Shown in pieces: positions 7,276 to 12,383 of a stretch of DNA of 12,383 nucleotides. The notes beneath the pieces are model-generated. The model had not been told where the DNA came from. It saw only the letters and a list, made by a program, of their open reading frames with translations, and searched no databases. This stretch comes from JAZDEY01 sp043808325 [NCBI: Candidatus Eiseniibacteriota bacterium]. Its GTDB lineage: Bacteria > Arandabacterota > Arandabacteria > Arandabacterales. Position numbers and translations under genes: made by a program. The first letter of the stretch is position 1. Each line of letters starts with the position of its first letter. The stretch covers positions 1 to 12,383 of the forward strand of contig JAZDEY010000032.1 in the NCBI GenBank assembly GCA_043808325.1. Direction: 5' to 3'.

Positions 7276-9159
7276 ATGATCCCGGGTTGTGTGCGTAGAG
7301 TGCTGTCGCCTTCTAACGGTGTGATCTCGCAGAAGCATGCGATCCTGATTTACGTGCTGCTGGGTGTGTTTCTTGTTGCCCTTTCCGCGCCCTCGGCACT
7401 TGCCTACGACAGCGAGCATGTTGTTGTTGTGATTGTAGACGGCCTGCGCTATACGGAGGGGCTGGGCGATCCCACTCATAAGTATGTCCCCAACATGTAT
7501 GCGTTGAGCCGGCAGGGAACGATCGTAGAGCCCTTCAAGAATGACGGTATCACTTATACCGCCAATGCGATTCCTGCAATCTGGTGCGGGGCGTGGACCG
7601 AGATCGTTAGGTTCAACGATCCTGACTGTGGCAACACGCAGAATAGTCGCGCCAAGCTTCCGACAATCTTCGAATACTACCGCAAGCAGCTCTCCCGCCC
7701 GCAGACCGATTGCATATATGTGCTCGAAAGCCTTGGCTGCCCGTGGAAGGCCAGTTTTGACCCTGCATACGGCACCGGCTACTGGCCGCTCTACCATAGC
7801 CAGGGAGCCCGCGATCTCCAGGTGTGGCAGGAGGCCCGGACGATCCTCACTACCTATCATCCGTCATTGCTTCTCCTGTATCTCGTGGACGTGGATGGCT
7901 ACGGAGGATCAGGCAACTGGAATGATTACACCCGGGCAATTGCGGTCGCCGACAGCATCGTCGGCATGCTCTGGGATTTCCTGGAGAGCGATCCCTTCTA
8001 TGCCGGCAAGACCACCCTTATTGTGACCAATGATCACGGCCGGCACACCGACAACTTCCGAAGTCATGGCGACGGGTGCGACGGATGCCGGACCGTCGAG
8101 CTTCTCGCAGTCGGCCCCGACGTGATCCGAAATCATGTTTCCCACGTGGCGCGAACGATTTGCGATGTGACGCCGACCGTCGGCGAGCTCTTGGGCTTCA
8201 CCGCGGAGCGCGCGACCGGATCGGTGATGTCGGAGCTCTTGATCGCGGGTGTGACCTCAATCGACGGACTGAACCAAGACTACCCCAGCGGGGAACCTGT
8301 CTTGATTGGCAAGTCGGTCAGGATAAGGGGAGTCGTGACCGCGGGGACCGGCACGTTTTCAAGTGAGGACAATGACATATTCGTCCAGGATGCAACCGGC
8401 GGTGTCAACGTGTTCAAGGGCTCATCGACTACGCCCTACGTTTCGGTCGGGGATAGTGTGGAGGCGACCGGCATGGTCGATACCTATTTCGGTCTGACAC
8501 GCCTTACCAGTCCGGCGCTCAAGGTGATCGCTCCGGGCGCAGGCGCCCCGGAGACCACACTTGTTACGACTGCCGACATCGGCTCGCGTGGAGAGAACTA
8601 CGAAGGTCGGCTGGTTCAAGCGAAGGGCTGCACGATCGTCGCCGGGACTTGGCCCTCCGAGGGCACCGATGGTAGCGTGACCCTGAACGACGGGAGTGGC
8701 GATTGCGCGCTCTTCATAGATAGGGATGCCGGCATCGACGGGACTGCTCGGCCCGACTCAACCATCGATGTCGTGGGCATAGCCGCCCAGTATGATCCGG
8801 CTTTGCCCTACCTGTCCGGCTACAGGCTTATGCCCCGGTCGACCGGGGACGTTATGATCGCCGGCGGCACTCCGGATTCCTTGGGCGGACCGGGGCTCGT
8901 GAGTCGTGTGCTTCCAAATCCCACCGAGAACACGGTCACGATCGTCTTTGGTCGAAAGGCTGATGGCATTGAGAAGCGGATCACGATCTACGATGTGTCC
9001 GGCGGCAAGGTGCGAGAGGTCGTTGTTGCCGCCGACGGAGCTTCCTGGGATTGGGACGCCAGGAACGCAGGCGGCCGGGATCTACCCAGCGGAATCTACC
9101 TTGCTCTGGTGAAGACTACCCACGGAAAGGCGGCCGTCAAGATTGTTCTGGTAAGGTGA
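7276..9159 (+). CDS. Secreted alkaline-phosphatase-superfamily protein (paralogue 2) with OB-like modules and sorting tail
   Basis: A 627-residue exported protein. The signal peptide ends SALA before YDSEH (about residue 44). The catalytic-type domain (about 45-322) is a close paralogue of the product of 751-1761: from the NDHG motif onward 54 of 72 residues are identical. Conserved sites are D55 in VIVDGLRY, T95 (probable nucleophile in YTANAIPAIWCG), D207, D253-H254 and H264. The histidine that should lie four residues after D207 is glycine (G211, in VDGYGGSGNW), so one metal site is incomplete. Then come two OB-fold-like segments, about 330-425 (VRIRGVVT, IFVQDATGGVNVF) and 430-535, as seen beside secreted nucleases and phosphoesterases. 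Last is a sorting tail (about 542-627) with VLPNPTEN, DLPSGIYLALV and a basic end. It could be an enzyme with altered metal use or a binding protein for phosphorylated or nucleic-acid ligands. Confidence 0.85.
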   Translation: MIPGCVRRVLSPSNGVISQKHAILIYVLLGVFLVALSAPSALAYDSEHVVVVIVDGLRYTEGLGDPTHKYVPNMYALSRQGTIVEPFKNDGITYTANAIPAIWCGAWTEIVRFNDPDCGNTQNSRAKLPTIFEYYRKQLSRPQTDCIYVLESLGCPWKASFDPAYGTGYWPLYHSQGARDLQVWQEARTILTTYHPSLLLLYLVDVDGYGGSGNWNDYTRAIAVADSIVGMLWDFLESDPFYAGKTTLIVTNDHGRHTDNFRSHGDGCDGCRTVELLAVGPDVIRNHVSHVARTICDVTPTVGELLGFTAERATGSVMSELLIAGVTSIDGLNQDYPSGEPVLIGKSVRIRGVVTAGTGTFSSEDNDIFVQDATGGVNVFKGSSTTPYVSVGDSVEATGMVDTYFGLTRLTSPALKVIAPGAGAPETTLVTTADIGSRGENYEGRLVQAKGCTIVAGTWPSEGTDGSVTLNDGSGDCALFIDRDAGIDGTARPDSTIDVVGIAAQYDPALPYLSGYRLMPRSTGDVMIAGGTPDSLGGPGLVSRVLPNPTENTVTIVFGRKADGIEKRITIYDVSGGKVREVVVAADGASWDWDARNAGGRDLPSGIYLALVKTTHGKAAVKIVLVR

Positions 9160-9172
9160 CACGCACCTCACC
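9150..9172. terminator. Candidate bidirectional terminator hairpin between convergent genes
   Basis: GGTAAGGTG / CACCTCACC form a 9-pair stem with one A-C mismatch and a 5-base loop. The repeat contains the stop codon of the phosphatase gene and lies just before the end of the convergent SEC-C gene (stop at 9180-9182). There is no T-run on either side, so termination efficiency is uncertain. Confidence 0.35.
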
Positions 9173-9179
9173 AGGAACC

Positions 9180-9353
9180 TCAGGTGGACTTCTTCCCACC
9201 CCTGCTTACACCGCGTTTCTGGTCAGAGTCGTAGTGACATCTCTTGTATTTCTTCCCGCTGCCGCACCAACACGGGTCATTGCGCTGGACCTGCGGCCCG
9301 CTCTTCTTCCGCTTGCCTCCAAGAACTCTCGCTAAGAGATCCGTGAATCCCAT
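9180..9353 (-). CDS. Small SEC-C zinc-binding motif protein
   Basis: A 57-residue protein whose core is a complete SEC-C motif: [16 protein letters not shown], that is C28-x-C30-x8-C39-H40, the zinc-binding signature of the SecA C-terminus. The N-terminal 20 residues are a basic, partly helical segment and the C-terminus is a lysine/arginine-rich tail. The ATG at 9353 is preceded by a very good ribosome-binding site, GAGGTGA, eight bases upstream. In SecA the motif binds zinc and the chaperone SecB; as a free-standing small protein its partner is unknown, and ribosome or SecB contact is only a possibility. The gene converges on the phosphatase gene with about 20 bases between stop codons. It is not a SecA fragment in any obvious way, because no SecA sequence flanks it. 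Confidence 0.8.
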   Translation of the reverse strand: MGFTDLLARVLGGKRKKSGPQVQRNDPCWCGSGKKYKRCHYDSDQKRGVSRGGKKST

Positions 9354-9420
9354 TTATACCGTCACCTCGTTTAGTCTCCCTTGGTACAGTGCTTCCCGCC
9401 GTACTGCTCTTCTGAGATTC

Positions 9421-9449
9421 AGTATAACCGTATCGGCATCGAAGTTCCA
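9421..9449 (-). promoter_or_regulatory. Possible promoter of the SEC-C gene
   Basis: On the minus strand, TATACT (9421-9426) is a good -10 box. The sequence 17 bases upstream, TGGAAC (9444-9449), matches the -35 consensus poorly. The predicted leader would be about 60 bases. Confidence 0.3.
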
Positions 9450-9488
9450 GCTTTTGTTCCCATGCATCCCACAAAGGAGGCATGTGCA

Positions 9489-9548
9489 ATGAGGCATGGC
9501 ATGCACTGCTTTACGACACGGTTGCCCCGAGGCGATCGGCTGTGCTAG
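9489..9548 (+). CDS. Possible 19-residue leader or small ORF with a perfect Shine-Dalgarno
   Basis: AAAGGAGG (9473-9480), the best anti-SD match in the window, lies eight bases before an ATG at 9489 that opens a 19-codon frame (MRHGMHCFTTRLPRGDRLC) ending in TAG at 9546. The stop codon forms the first bases of the TAGAAT -10 box of the next gene. It could be a small protein, a leader peptide or chance. No homology is recognised, and no promoter could be assigned on this strand. Confidence 0.25.
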   Translation: MRHGMHCFTTRLPRGDRLC

Positions 9549-9551
9549 AAT
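9522..9551 (+). promoter_or_regulatory. Promoter of the nucleotidyltransferase gene
   Basis: TTGCCC (9522-9527), an 18-base spacer, and TAGAAT (9546-9551): the same two hexamers as the promoter at 715-743. A second TAGAAT at 9555-9560 has no -35 partner. The predicted +1 is near 9558, leaving about 30 bases before the GTG at 9590. Confidence 0.55.
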
Positions 9552-9589
9552 AGCTAGAATGGATGGAACGTCGATTGAAGGGGTGTGCC

Positions 9590-10390
9590 GTGGATCAAGA
9601 CGCGGGTCGGCCTTGGGACGGGCGCGAAGGCGGCAAGCTCGGATGTGAGACAATAATCAAGAGCCTCGCCGATGCGCTCGAGCCTCTCGACTACGTCTAT
9701 GCCTTCTGGGAGGGAGGGGCAGCCGCATTTGACCGCGCCGACGCCTGGTCAGACATCGACCTCTACGTCGATGCCGATGACAATCGTCTCCAAGATGTAC
9801 TCACGGTAGTTGAGGGGGCGCTCACCGCCCTGTCCGGTATCGAACTCAAGTACGCGGCTCCCACGCCGGCACCGCATGATTACGTCCACGTTTTCTATCG
9901 ATTGGCCGCCGCGGACAAGTTTCTGCTGGTGGATATCGCGGTAATCAAGCACACCAGTCCCGACAAGTTCCTGGAGCCGGAGATCCATGGTAGGTCCCGC
10001 TTCATCTTCAACAAGTATGACGCGGTCACGTGCCCCCCGGCGGACCGCGAGAAGCTTGCCCGCGATATGAAGGATGCCCTGGCCCGGAGCCGCACGCGCT
10101 TTGATCTGCTCGCCTGTTTCATCGATAAGGAGCTCACGCGAGGGAATTGCGTTGAAGCCGCCGATCTCTACTCTCGACTCGTACTTGGCTCGCTGGTGGA
10201 AGCCCTCCGCATGAAGTACGATCCCCTGCGCTACAATTTCGGACCGCGCTACCTGCGCTTCTACTTTCCGGAGGATGTAGTGACGAGGCTCACAAACCTG
10301 TACTTCGTCAGGGACGGAGAGGATCTCAGGCGCAAGTACGAGCTCGCCGAGCGTTGGTTCCGTGAGACTGTCGAAGAGGTGGACCGATAG
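9590..10390 (+). CDS. Nucleotidyltransferase domain protein (aminoglycoside-nucleotidyltransferase-like fold)
   Basis: A 266-residue cytoplasmic protein of the DNA polymerase beta-type nucleotidyltransferase superfamily. The signature is G42-G43 followed by D55-x-D57 in SDIDLYVD, with a probable third catalytic aspartate D115 in FLLVDIAVIK. The C-terminal half is helical and contains LRYNFGPRYLRFYFP and a RRKYELAERWF helix, as in stand-alone nucleotidyltransferases related to aminoglycoside-modifying enzymes. The substrate cannot be read from sequence; calling it a resistance gene would go too far. I chose GTG 9590 because GAAGGGG lies six bases upstream and within the predicted transcript; an in-frame ATG at 9563 would add nine residues but has no ribosome-binding site and lies only about five bases after the predicted +1. 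The gene converges on the helicase gene. Confidence 0.75.
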   Translation: MDQDAGRPWDGREGGKLGCETIIKSLADALEPLDYVYAFWEGGAAAFDRADAWSDIDLYVDADDNRLQDVLTVVEGALTALSGIELKYAAPTPAPHDYVHVFYRLAAADKFLLVDIAVIKHTSPDKFLEPEIHGRSRFIFNKYDAVTCPPADREKLARDMKDALARSRTRFDLLACFIDKELTRGNCVEAADLYSRLVLGSLVEALRMKYDPLRYNFGPRYLRFYFPEDVVTRLTNLYFVRDGEDLRRKYELAERWFRETVEEVDR

Positions 10391-10416
10391 ATGCAATCCC
10401 AGATCGGAGGTTCCTG

Positions 10417-10548
10417 ATGCGGGCTCACGCACTCTTCCGCATCATGGGCTACGCGATCAGAGAGTGCCGAGTGGTCGCCGAGGCGGACGCCTTGTCCCAC
10501 CGCCCTCACCGTTTCCGGCGAACAGGGCGACGGCTCATCTGGCGCTGA
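10417..10548 (+). CDS. Possible 43-residue small ORF overlapping the helicase 3' end
   Basis: An ATG at 10417 has GGAGG six bases upstream and lies 26 bases after the nucleotidyltransferase stop. The frame encodes a basic, arginine-rich 43-residue peptide that runs 43 bases into the 3' end of the oppositely oriented helicase gene. No homology is recognised. The ribosome-binding site and tight spacing argue for translation; the arginine richness could be a by-product of the antisense helicase tail. Confidence 0.25.
   Translation: MRAHALFRIMGYAIRECRVVAEADALSHRPHRFRRTGRRLIWR
10429..10467. repeat. Inverted repeat between convergent nucleotidyltransferase and helicase genes
   Basis: GCACTCT (10429-10435) and AGAGTGC (10461-10467) are perfect 7-base arms around a 25-base loop. 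It sits where transcription from both sides should end, but the loop is long and no T-run follows, so it is at best a weak terminator or processing hairpin. Confidence 0.3.
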
Positions 10549-11723
10549 TGGCGTGCGAACTTCTCTTGAAATGCGGTGCGCCCGGGTGTGCCGAAATGCT
10601 CCGCAGGAATCTCGGGATGCTGCGACAAGGACAGTGATAGCTTGATCAGCTTCTCAATATTGCGCACATCGCTACCCTGGTCGGGAGTGGCCAGCGAAAT
10701 CGCACGGCCCTCCATGCCGGCCCGCCCGGTGCGGCCTATCCGGTGAACATAGCTTCCGGGGTCATCGGGCAGATCGTAATTGAGAACCAGTTCGATGCCG
10801 TGGACATCGATACCCCGCGCCGCTATGTCGGTAGCCACGAGAATCCGGTACTTGCCGGATTTGAAGCCGTTCAAGGCTTCCTTGCGCTGGGGCAGAGACC
10901 GGTCAGAATGGATCTCGGCCGCGGGATGGTTCCCCCGCCGCAACGACTGCGCGACCCTGTGGGCTCCTCGCTTGGTCCTCGTAAATAGAAGCACGGGACC
11001 CTTGTACTGCTTGAGCAGTATCCCCAAGAGCAGCTCCTTGTTGTCCTTCTTGACTACGAAAACCTCGTGCGAGACACCCTCCGCCGCCGTCCCAGAGGGA
11101 GCGATCTCGGTTCGTACCGGGAGCCTCATGTGGGACCGGGCCATGTCCATTATCTCGGTAGGCATGGTCGCCGACAACAGCATGGTCTGCCGGTCTTTGG
11201 GCACGAGCCGAACGATGCGTTCGATCTGCGGAGCAAAGCCCATGTCCAGCATGCGGTCGGCCTCGTCGAGGACAAGGACGTGCACGTCATCGAGCCGGAG
11301 GTAGCGCTGGCTCAGGAGATCGATCAGGCGGCCGGGTGTGGCTACGAGGATGCGAGGATTCTTCCTGAGAGATGCCACCTGGGGAACTATGGATTCGCCG
11401 CCTATGTAGACTCCAGTTCCCATACCCAAGGCCTGTGCGAAAGGCTTCAAGGCATCCCGTATCTGAATCGCCAACTCGCGGGTCGGGGCCAGCACGAGCC
11501 CCTTGCCTTTCTTCTGAGCGAGGCGCTGGATCATGGGGATACCATAGGCAAGAGTCTTGCCCGTACCCGTCTGGGCGATTCCGATGATGTCCTTGCCCTC
11601 AATCGCAATCGGTATTGCCTTCCACTGAATGGGCGTAGGTATGGTGTAGCCCAGGGCCCCGATTTTCTCAAGAAGCCCGGGCGCGATACCCAGGCCGTAG
11701 AAATTGTTCGGTGTCGGATTCAT
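10506..11723 (-). CDS. DEAD-box ATP-dependent RNA helicase (RhlE-like)
   Basis: A 405-residue cytoplasmic RNA helicase that unwinds short RNA duplexes in ribosome assembly, mRNA decay or cold adaptation. All motifs are in order: Q motif with F8 and Q33 (GYTIPTPIQ), Walker A AQTGTGKT (50-57), PTRELA (80-85), TPGR (129-132), DEAD (153-156), SAT (184-186), FTRTKRGA (247-254), IHSDRSLPQR (271-280), ATDIAARGID (298-307) and HRIGRTGR (327-334). A basic tail (MSRRPVRRKR) ends the protein, and there is no long accessory domain. The start at 11723 is preceded by GGAGAGA about four bases upstream; the in-frame ATG at 11750 has no such site. The helicase core plus a short basic tail fits the RhlE subgroup, but the exact subfamily is an inference. 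The gene stands alone and converges on the nucleotidyltransferase gene. Confidence 0.93.
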   Translation of the reverse strand: MNPTPNNFYGLGIAPGLLEKIGALGYTIPTPIQWKAIPIAIEGKDIIGIAQTGTGKTLAYGIPMIQRLAQKKGKGLVLAPTRELAIQIRDALKPFAQALGMGTGVYIGGESIVPQVASLRKNPRILVATPGRLIDLLSQRYLRLDDVHVLVLDEADRMLDMGFAPQIERIVRLVPKDRQTMLLSATMPTEIMDMARSHMRLPVRTEIAPSGTAAEGVSHEVFVVKKDNKELLLGILLKQYKGPVLLFTRTKRGAHRVAQSLRRGNHPAAEIHSDRSLPQRKEALNGFKSGKYRILVATDIAARGIDVHGIELVLNYDLPDDPGSYVHRIGRTGRAGMEGRAISLATPDQGSDVRNIEKLIKLSLSLSQHPEIPAEHFGTPGRTAFQEKFARHQRQMSRRPVRRKR

Positions 11724-11797
11724 GCTCTCTCCATTGTTTGGTGGCTGCACCCACGGTTCTCATCCCGCCTTCCTGGATCAGACCGGCAACCGCAACC

Positions 11798-11826
11798 ACC
11801 TTATCACATGTGTGAATCCGTATCAA
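11798..11826 (-). promoter_or_regulatory. Possible promoter of the helicase gene
   Basis: On the minus strand, TTGATA (11821-11826), a 17-base spacer, then TAAGGT (11798-11803) preceded by TG one base away, which makes an extended -10. The predicted leader is about 68 bases. The spacer contains the palindrome CACATGTG (11806-11813). Confidence 0.4.
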
Positions 11827-12117
11827 GCACCACTTGCAGAATGCCTATCGGCTTTACCGGGCACTACCGAGGTCATGGCTGAAAGCGTGAAGGCCGCAGC
11901 CTGCTGTGGCACGGATGAAAGTGTGCATAATGGAATTCCCCATGCCATCTCAATCTGCGGGGAACTCCTTGCTGGGATATGCGGCTGGCAGGCTGTGAGT
12001 CGGCGGCTGTAAGCCCCGGCGCCGGTTTCCGCGCTCAGCTTAGATGCGCCCTCTCGACACTAGTAGTATGAGTGGTATTACCGTTGGGGGCGGGTCAGGA
12101 GTTGCAAGAGGATCGTG
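11827..12117. other. Intergenic stretch without a convincing gene
   Basis: No recognisable protein, RNA gene or mobile element is seen here. A plus-strand frame from 11875 to 12012 encodes a 45-residue cysteine-containing peptide, but its only possible ribosome-binding site (GAGG) is two bases from the ATG. Another tiny frame, 12068-12118 (16 residues), ends in a TGATG overlap with the frame at 12118. I regard the whole stretch as spacer or decayed sequence. Confidence 0.4.
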
Positions 12118-12207
12118 ATGAGCCAGTTCCACTACTTCAATGCCAAGTGGGCTCATCCGAGAGAAAGAATGCAGGCTACAGCTGATTCCCTGATGCAGGT
12201 GGCTTAA
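12118..12207 (+). CDS. Possible 29-residue small ORF
   Basis: The ATG at 12118 follows AGAGGA by five bases and opens a 29-codon frame (MSQFHYFNAKWAHPRERMQA...) ending in TAA. The C-terminal half could form an amphipathic helix. No homology is recognised. It could be a genuine small protein, the remnant of a longer gene or chance. Confidence 0.25.
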   Translation: MSQFHYFNAKWAHPRERMQATADSLMQVA

Positions 12208-12226
12208 TAATATGGTCCGGGGAAGG

Positions 12227-12256
12227 AGACACCTCTCAAAGTACACAGAGGTCTCT
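12227..12256. repeat. Imperfect inverted repeat upstream of the toxin-like gene
   Basis: AGACACCTCT (12227-12236) and AGAGGTCTCT (12247-12256) pair over nine of ten positions (one C-C mismatch) around a 10-base loop. It is followed by GAAAAAG rather than a T-run, so it is not a standard terminator on the plus strand. Confidence 0.45.
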
Positions 12257-12293
12257 GAAAAAGTCCCCCCGGGTGGCTGGTATTGTTGTTTTT

Positions 12294-12322
12294 TTGTCTT
12301 GACGATAATGTAGTCATACAAT
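12294..12322 (+). promoter_or_regulatory. Promoter with overlapping dyad in front of the toxin-like gene
   Basis: TTGTCT (12294-12299), a 17-base spacer, and TACAAT (12317-12322). The same bases hold an interrupted dyad: TTGT-CT-TGAC, nine bases, GTCA-T-ACAA (12294-12321). An autorepressor bound there would cover both promoter boxes, as is usual for toxin-antitoxin operons. The stretch is clearly more AT-rich than the rest of the window. Confidence 0.55.
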
Positions 12323-12333
12323 AGTGTGGCGGC

Positions 12334-12383
12334 ATGAGAAAGACAATGGCAGTTAAGGAGATCATGAGGATGCTTCGGGAGGA
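12334..12383 (+). CDS. Probable HicA-like type II toxin, N-terminal fragment cut by the window edge
   Basis: Only 16 codons are visible (MRKTMAVKEIMRMLRE). From the second methionine the pattern VKEIMRMLRE matches the first helix of HicA-type mRNA interferases, which normally continue with DGW and a catalytic histidine in a GSH motif; neither is in view. In-frame starts are at 12334 and 12346; neither has a strong Shine-Dalgarno sequence, and 12334 lies only 11 bases after the -10 box. HicA usually precedes its antitoxin gene hicB, which would lie beyond the right edge. The fragment is too short for a firm assignment. Confidence 0.45.
   Translation, partial: MRKTMAVKEIMRMLRE

Noticed and set aside
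9244-9492. Plus-strand frame over the SEC-C gene region
   Set aside because: It overlaps the SEC-C gene on the other strand, which has both a diagnostic zinc motif and a strong ribosome-binding site.
9749-10432. A 227-codon minus-strand frame opposite the nucleotidyltransferase
   Set aside because: The plus strand carries the GG...SDIDL catalytic signature, promoter and ribosome-binding site; the minus frame has no recognisable motif.
11067-11882. A 271-codon plus-strand frame opposite the helicase
   Set aside because: Antisense shadow of a gene with the full set of DEAD-box motifs.
12040-12321. A 93-codon minus-strand frame upstream of the toxin-like gene
   Set aside because: No motif, no good ribosome-binding site, and its start lies within the promoter dyad of the plus-strand gene.
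11724-12333. tRNA, insertion sequence or attachment site in the gene-poor stretch
   Set aside because: No T-loop-like GGTTCGAATC, no terminal inverted repeats with target duplication and no transposase motif could be found by eye.
1-12383. CRISPR array or other regular repeats
   Set aside because: No regularly spaced direct repeats were seen; short recurring words (TAGAAT, TTGCCC, ACCGAT) are explained as promoter elements or chance.

Overview
The window looks like chromosomal DNA from a moderately GC-rich, Gram-negative (two-membrane) bacterium. It carries a TonB-dependent outer-membrane receptor, several Sec-exported proteins, and two secreted enzymes that end in a FlgD/Por-type C-terminal sorting or adhesion domain (the '...NPF...GRxVAPGTYF...' style). 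That tail style is typical of the FCB superphylum and relatives such as Eisenbacteria, Zixibacteria or Latescibacteria. This placement is an inference from domain style; there is no rRNA or other phylogenetic marker.

Layout, left to right. (1) 84-584, minus: a small flavodoxin-fold oxidoreductase, divergent from the next gene, with an operator-like palindrome in the shared intergenic region and a C-terminus that looks frameshifted. (2) 751-1761, plus: a secreted alkaline-phosphatase-superfamily protein (paralogue 1). (3) 1960-3975 and 3990-4964, plus: a two-gene operon of a TonB-dependent receptor and a periplasmic substrate-binding protein of the ABC_sub_bind (PF04392) type, with no ABC permease or ATPase nearby. 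(4) 5173-7227, plus: a secreted M1-family zinc metallopeptidase with a sorting tail, behind a textbook extended -10 promoter. (5) 7276-9159, plus: paralogue 2 of the secreted phosphatase, enlarged by two OB-fold-like segments and a sorting tail, but lacking one conserved metal-ligand histidine. (6) 9180-9353, minus: a 57-residue SEC-C zinc-motif protein. (7) 9590-10390, plus: a nucleotidyltransferase. (8) 10506-11723, minus: a DEAD-box RNA helicase. (9) 11724-12333: a gene-poor, partly AT-rich stretch. (10) 12334 to the end, plus: the 5' end of a probable HicA-type toxin gene with its own promoter and an overlapping dyad.

From 751 to 9159 the genes form a run of five exported proteins on one strand (phosphatase, receptor, binding protein, peptidase, phosphatase). 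They could together serve extracellular scavenging of phosphoesters and peptides, but nothing in the sequence proves a shared pathway, and at least three separate promoters are visible in the run. Promoters of sigma-70 type with TAGAAT/TAGATT -10 boxes recur. At the two phosphatase paralogues they are placed so that transcription would begin at, or one base before, the A of the ATG, which predicts leaderless mRNAs.

I did not find a clearly new multi-gene system. The observations most worth a second look are the diverged active site of phosphatase paralogue 2, the shared leaderless promoter architecture of the two paralogues, the TonB-receptor/binding-protein pair without a transporter, the palindrome between the divergent genes at the left end, and the toxin-like gene cut by the right edge.
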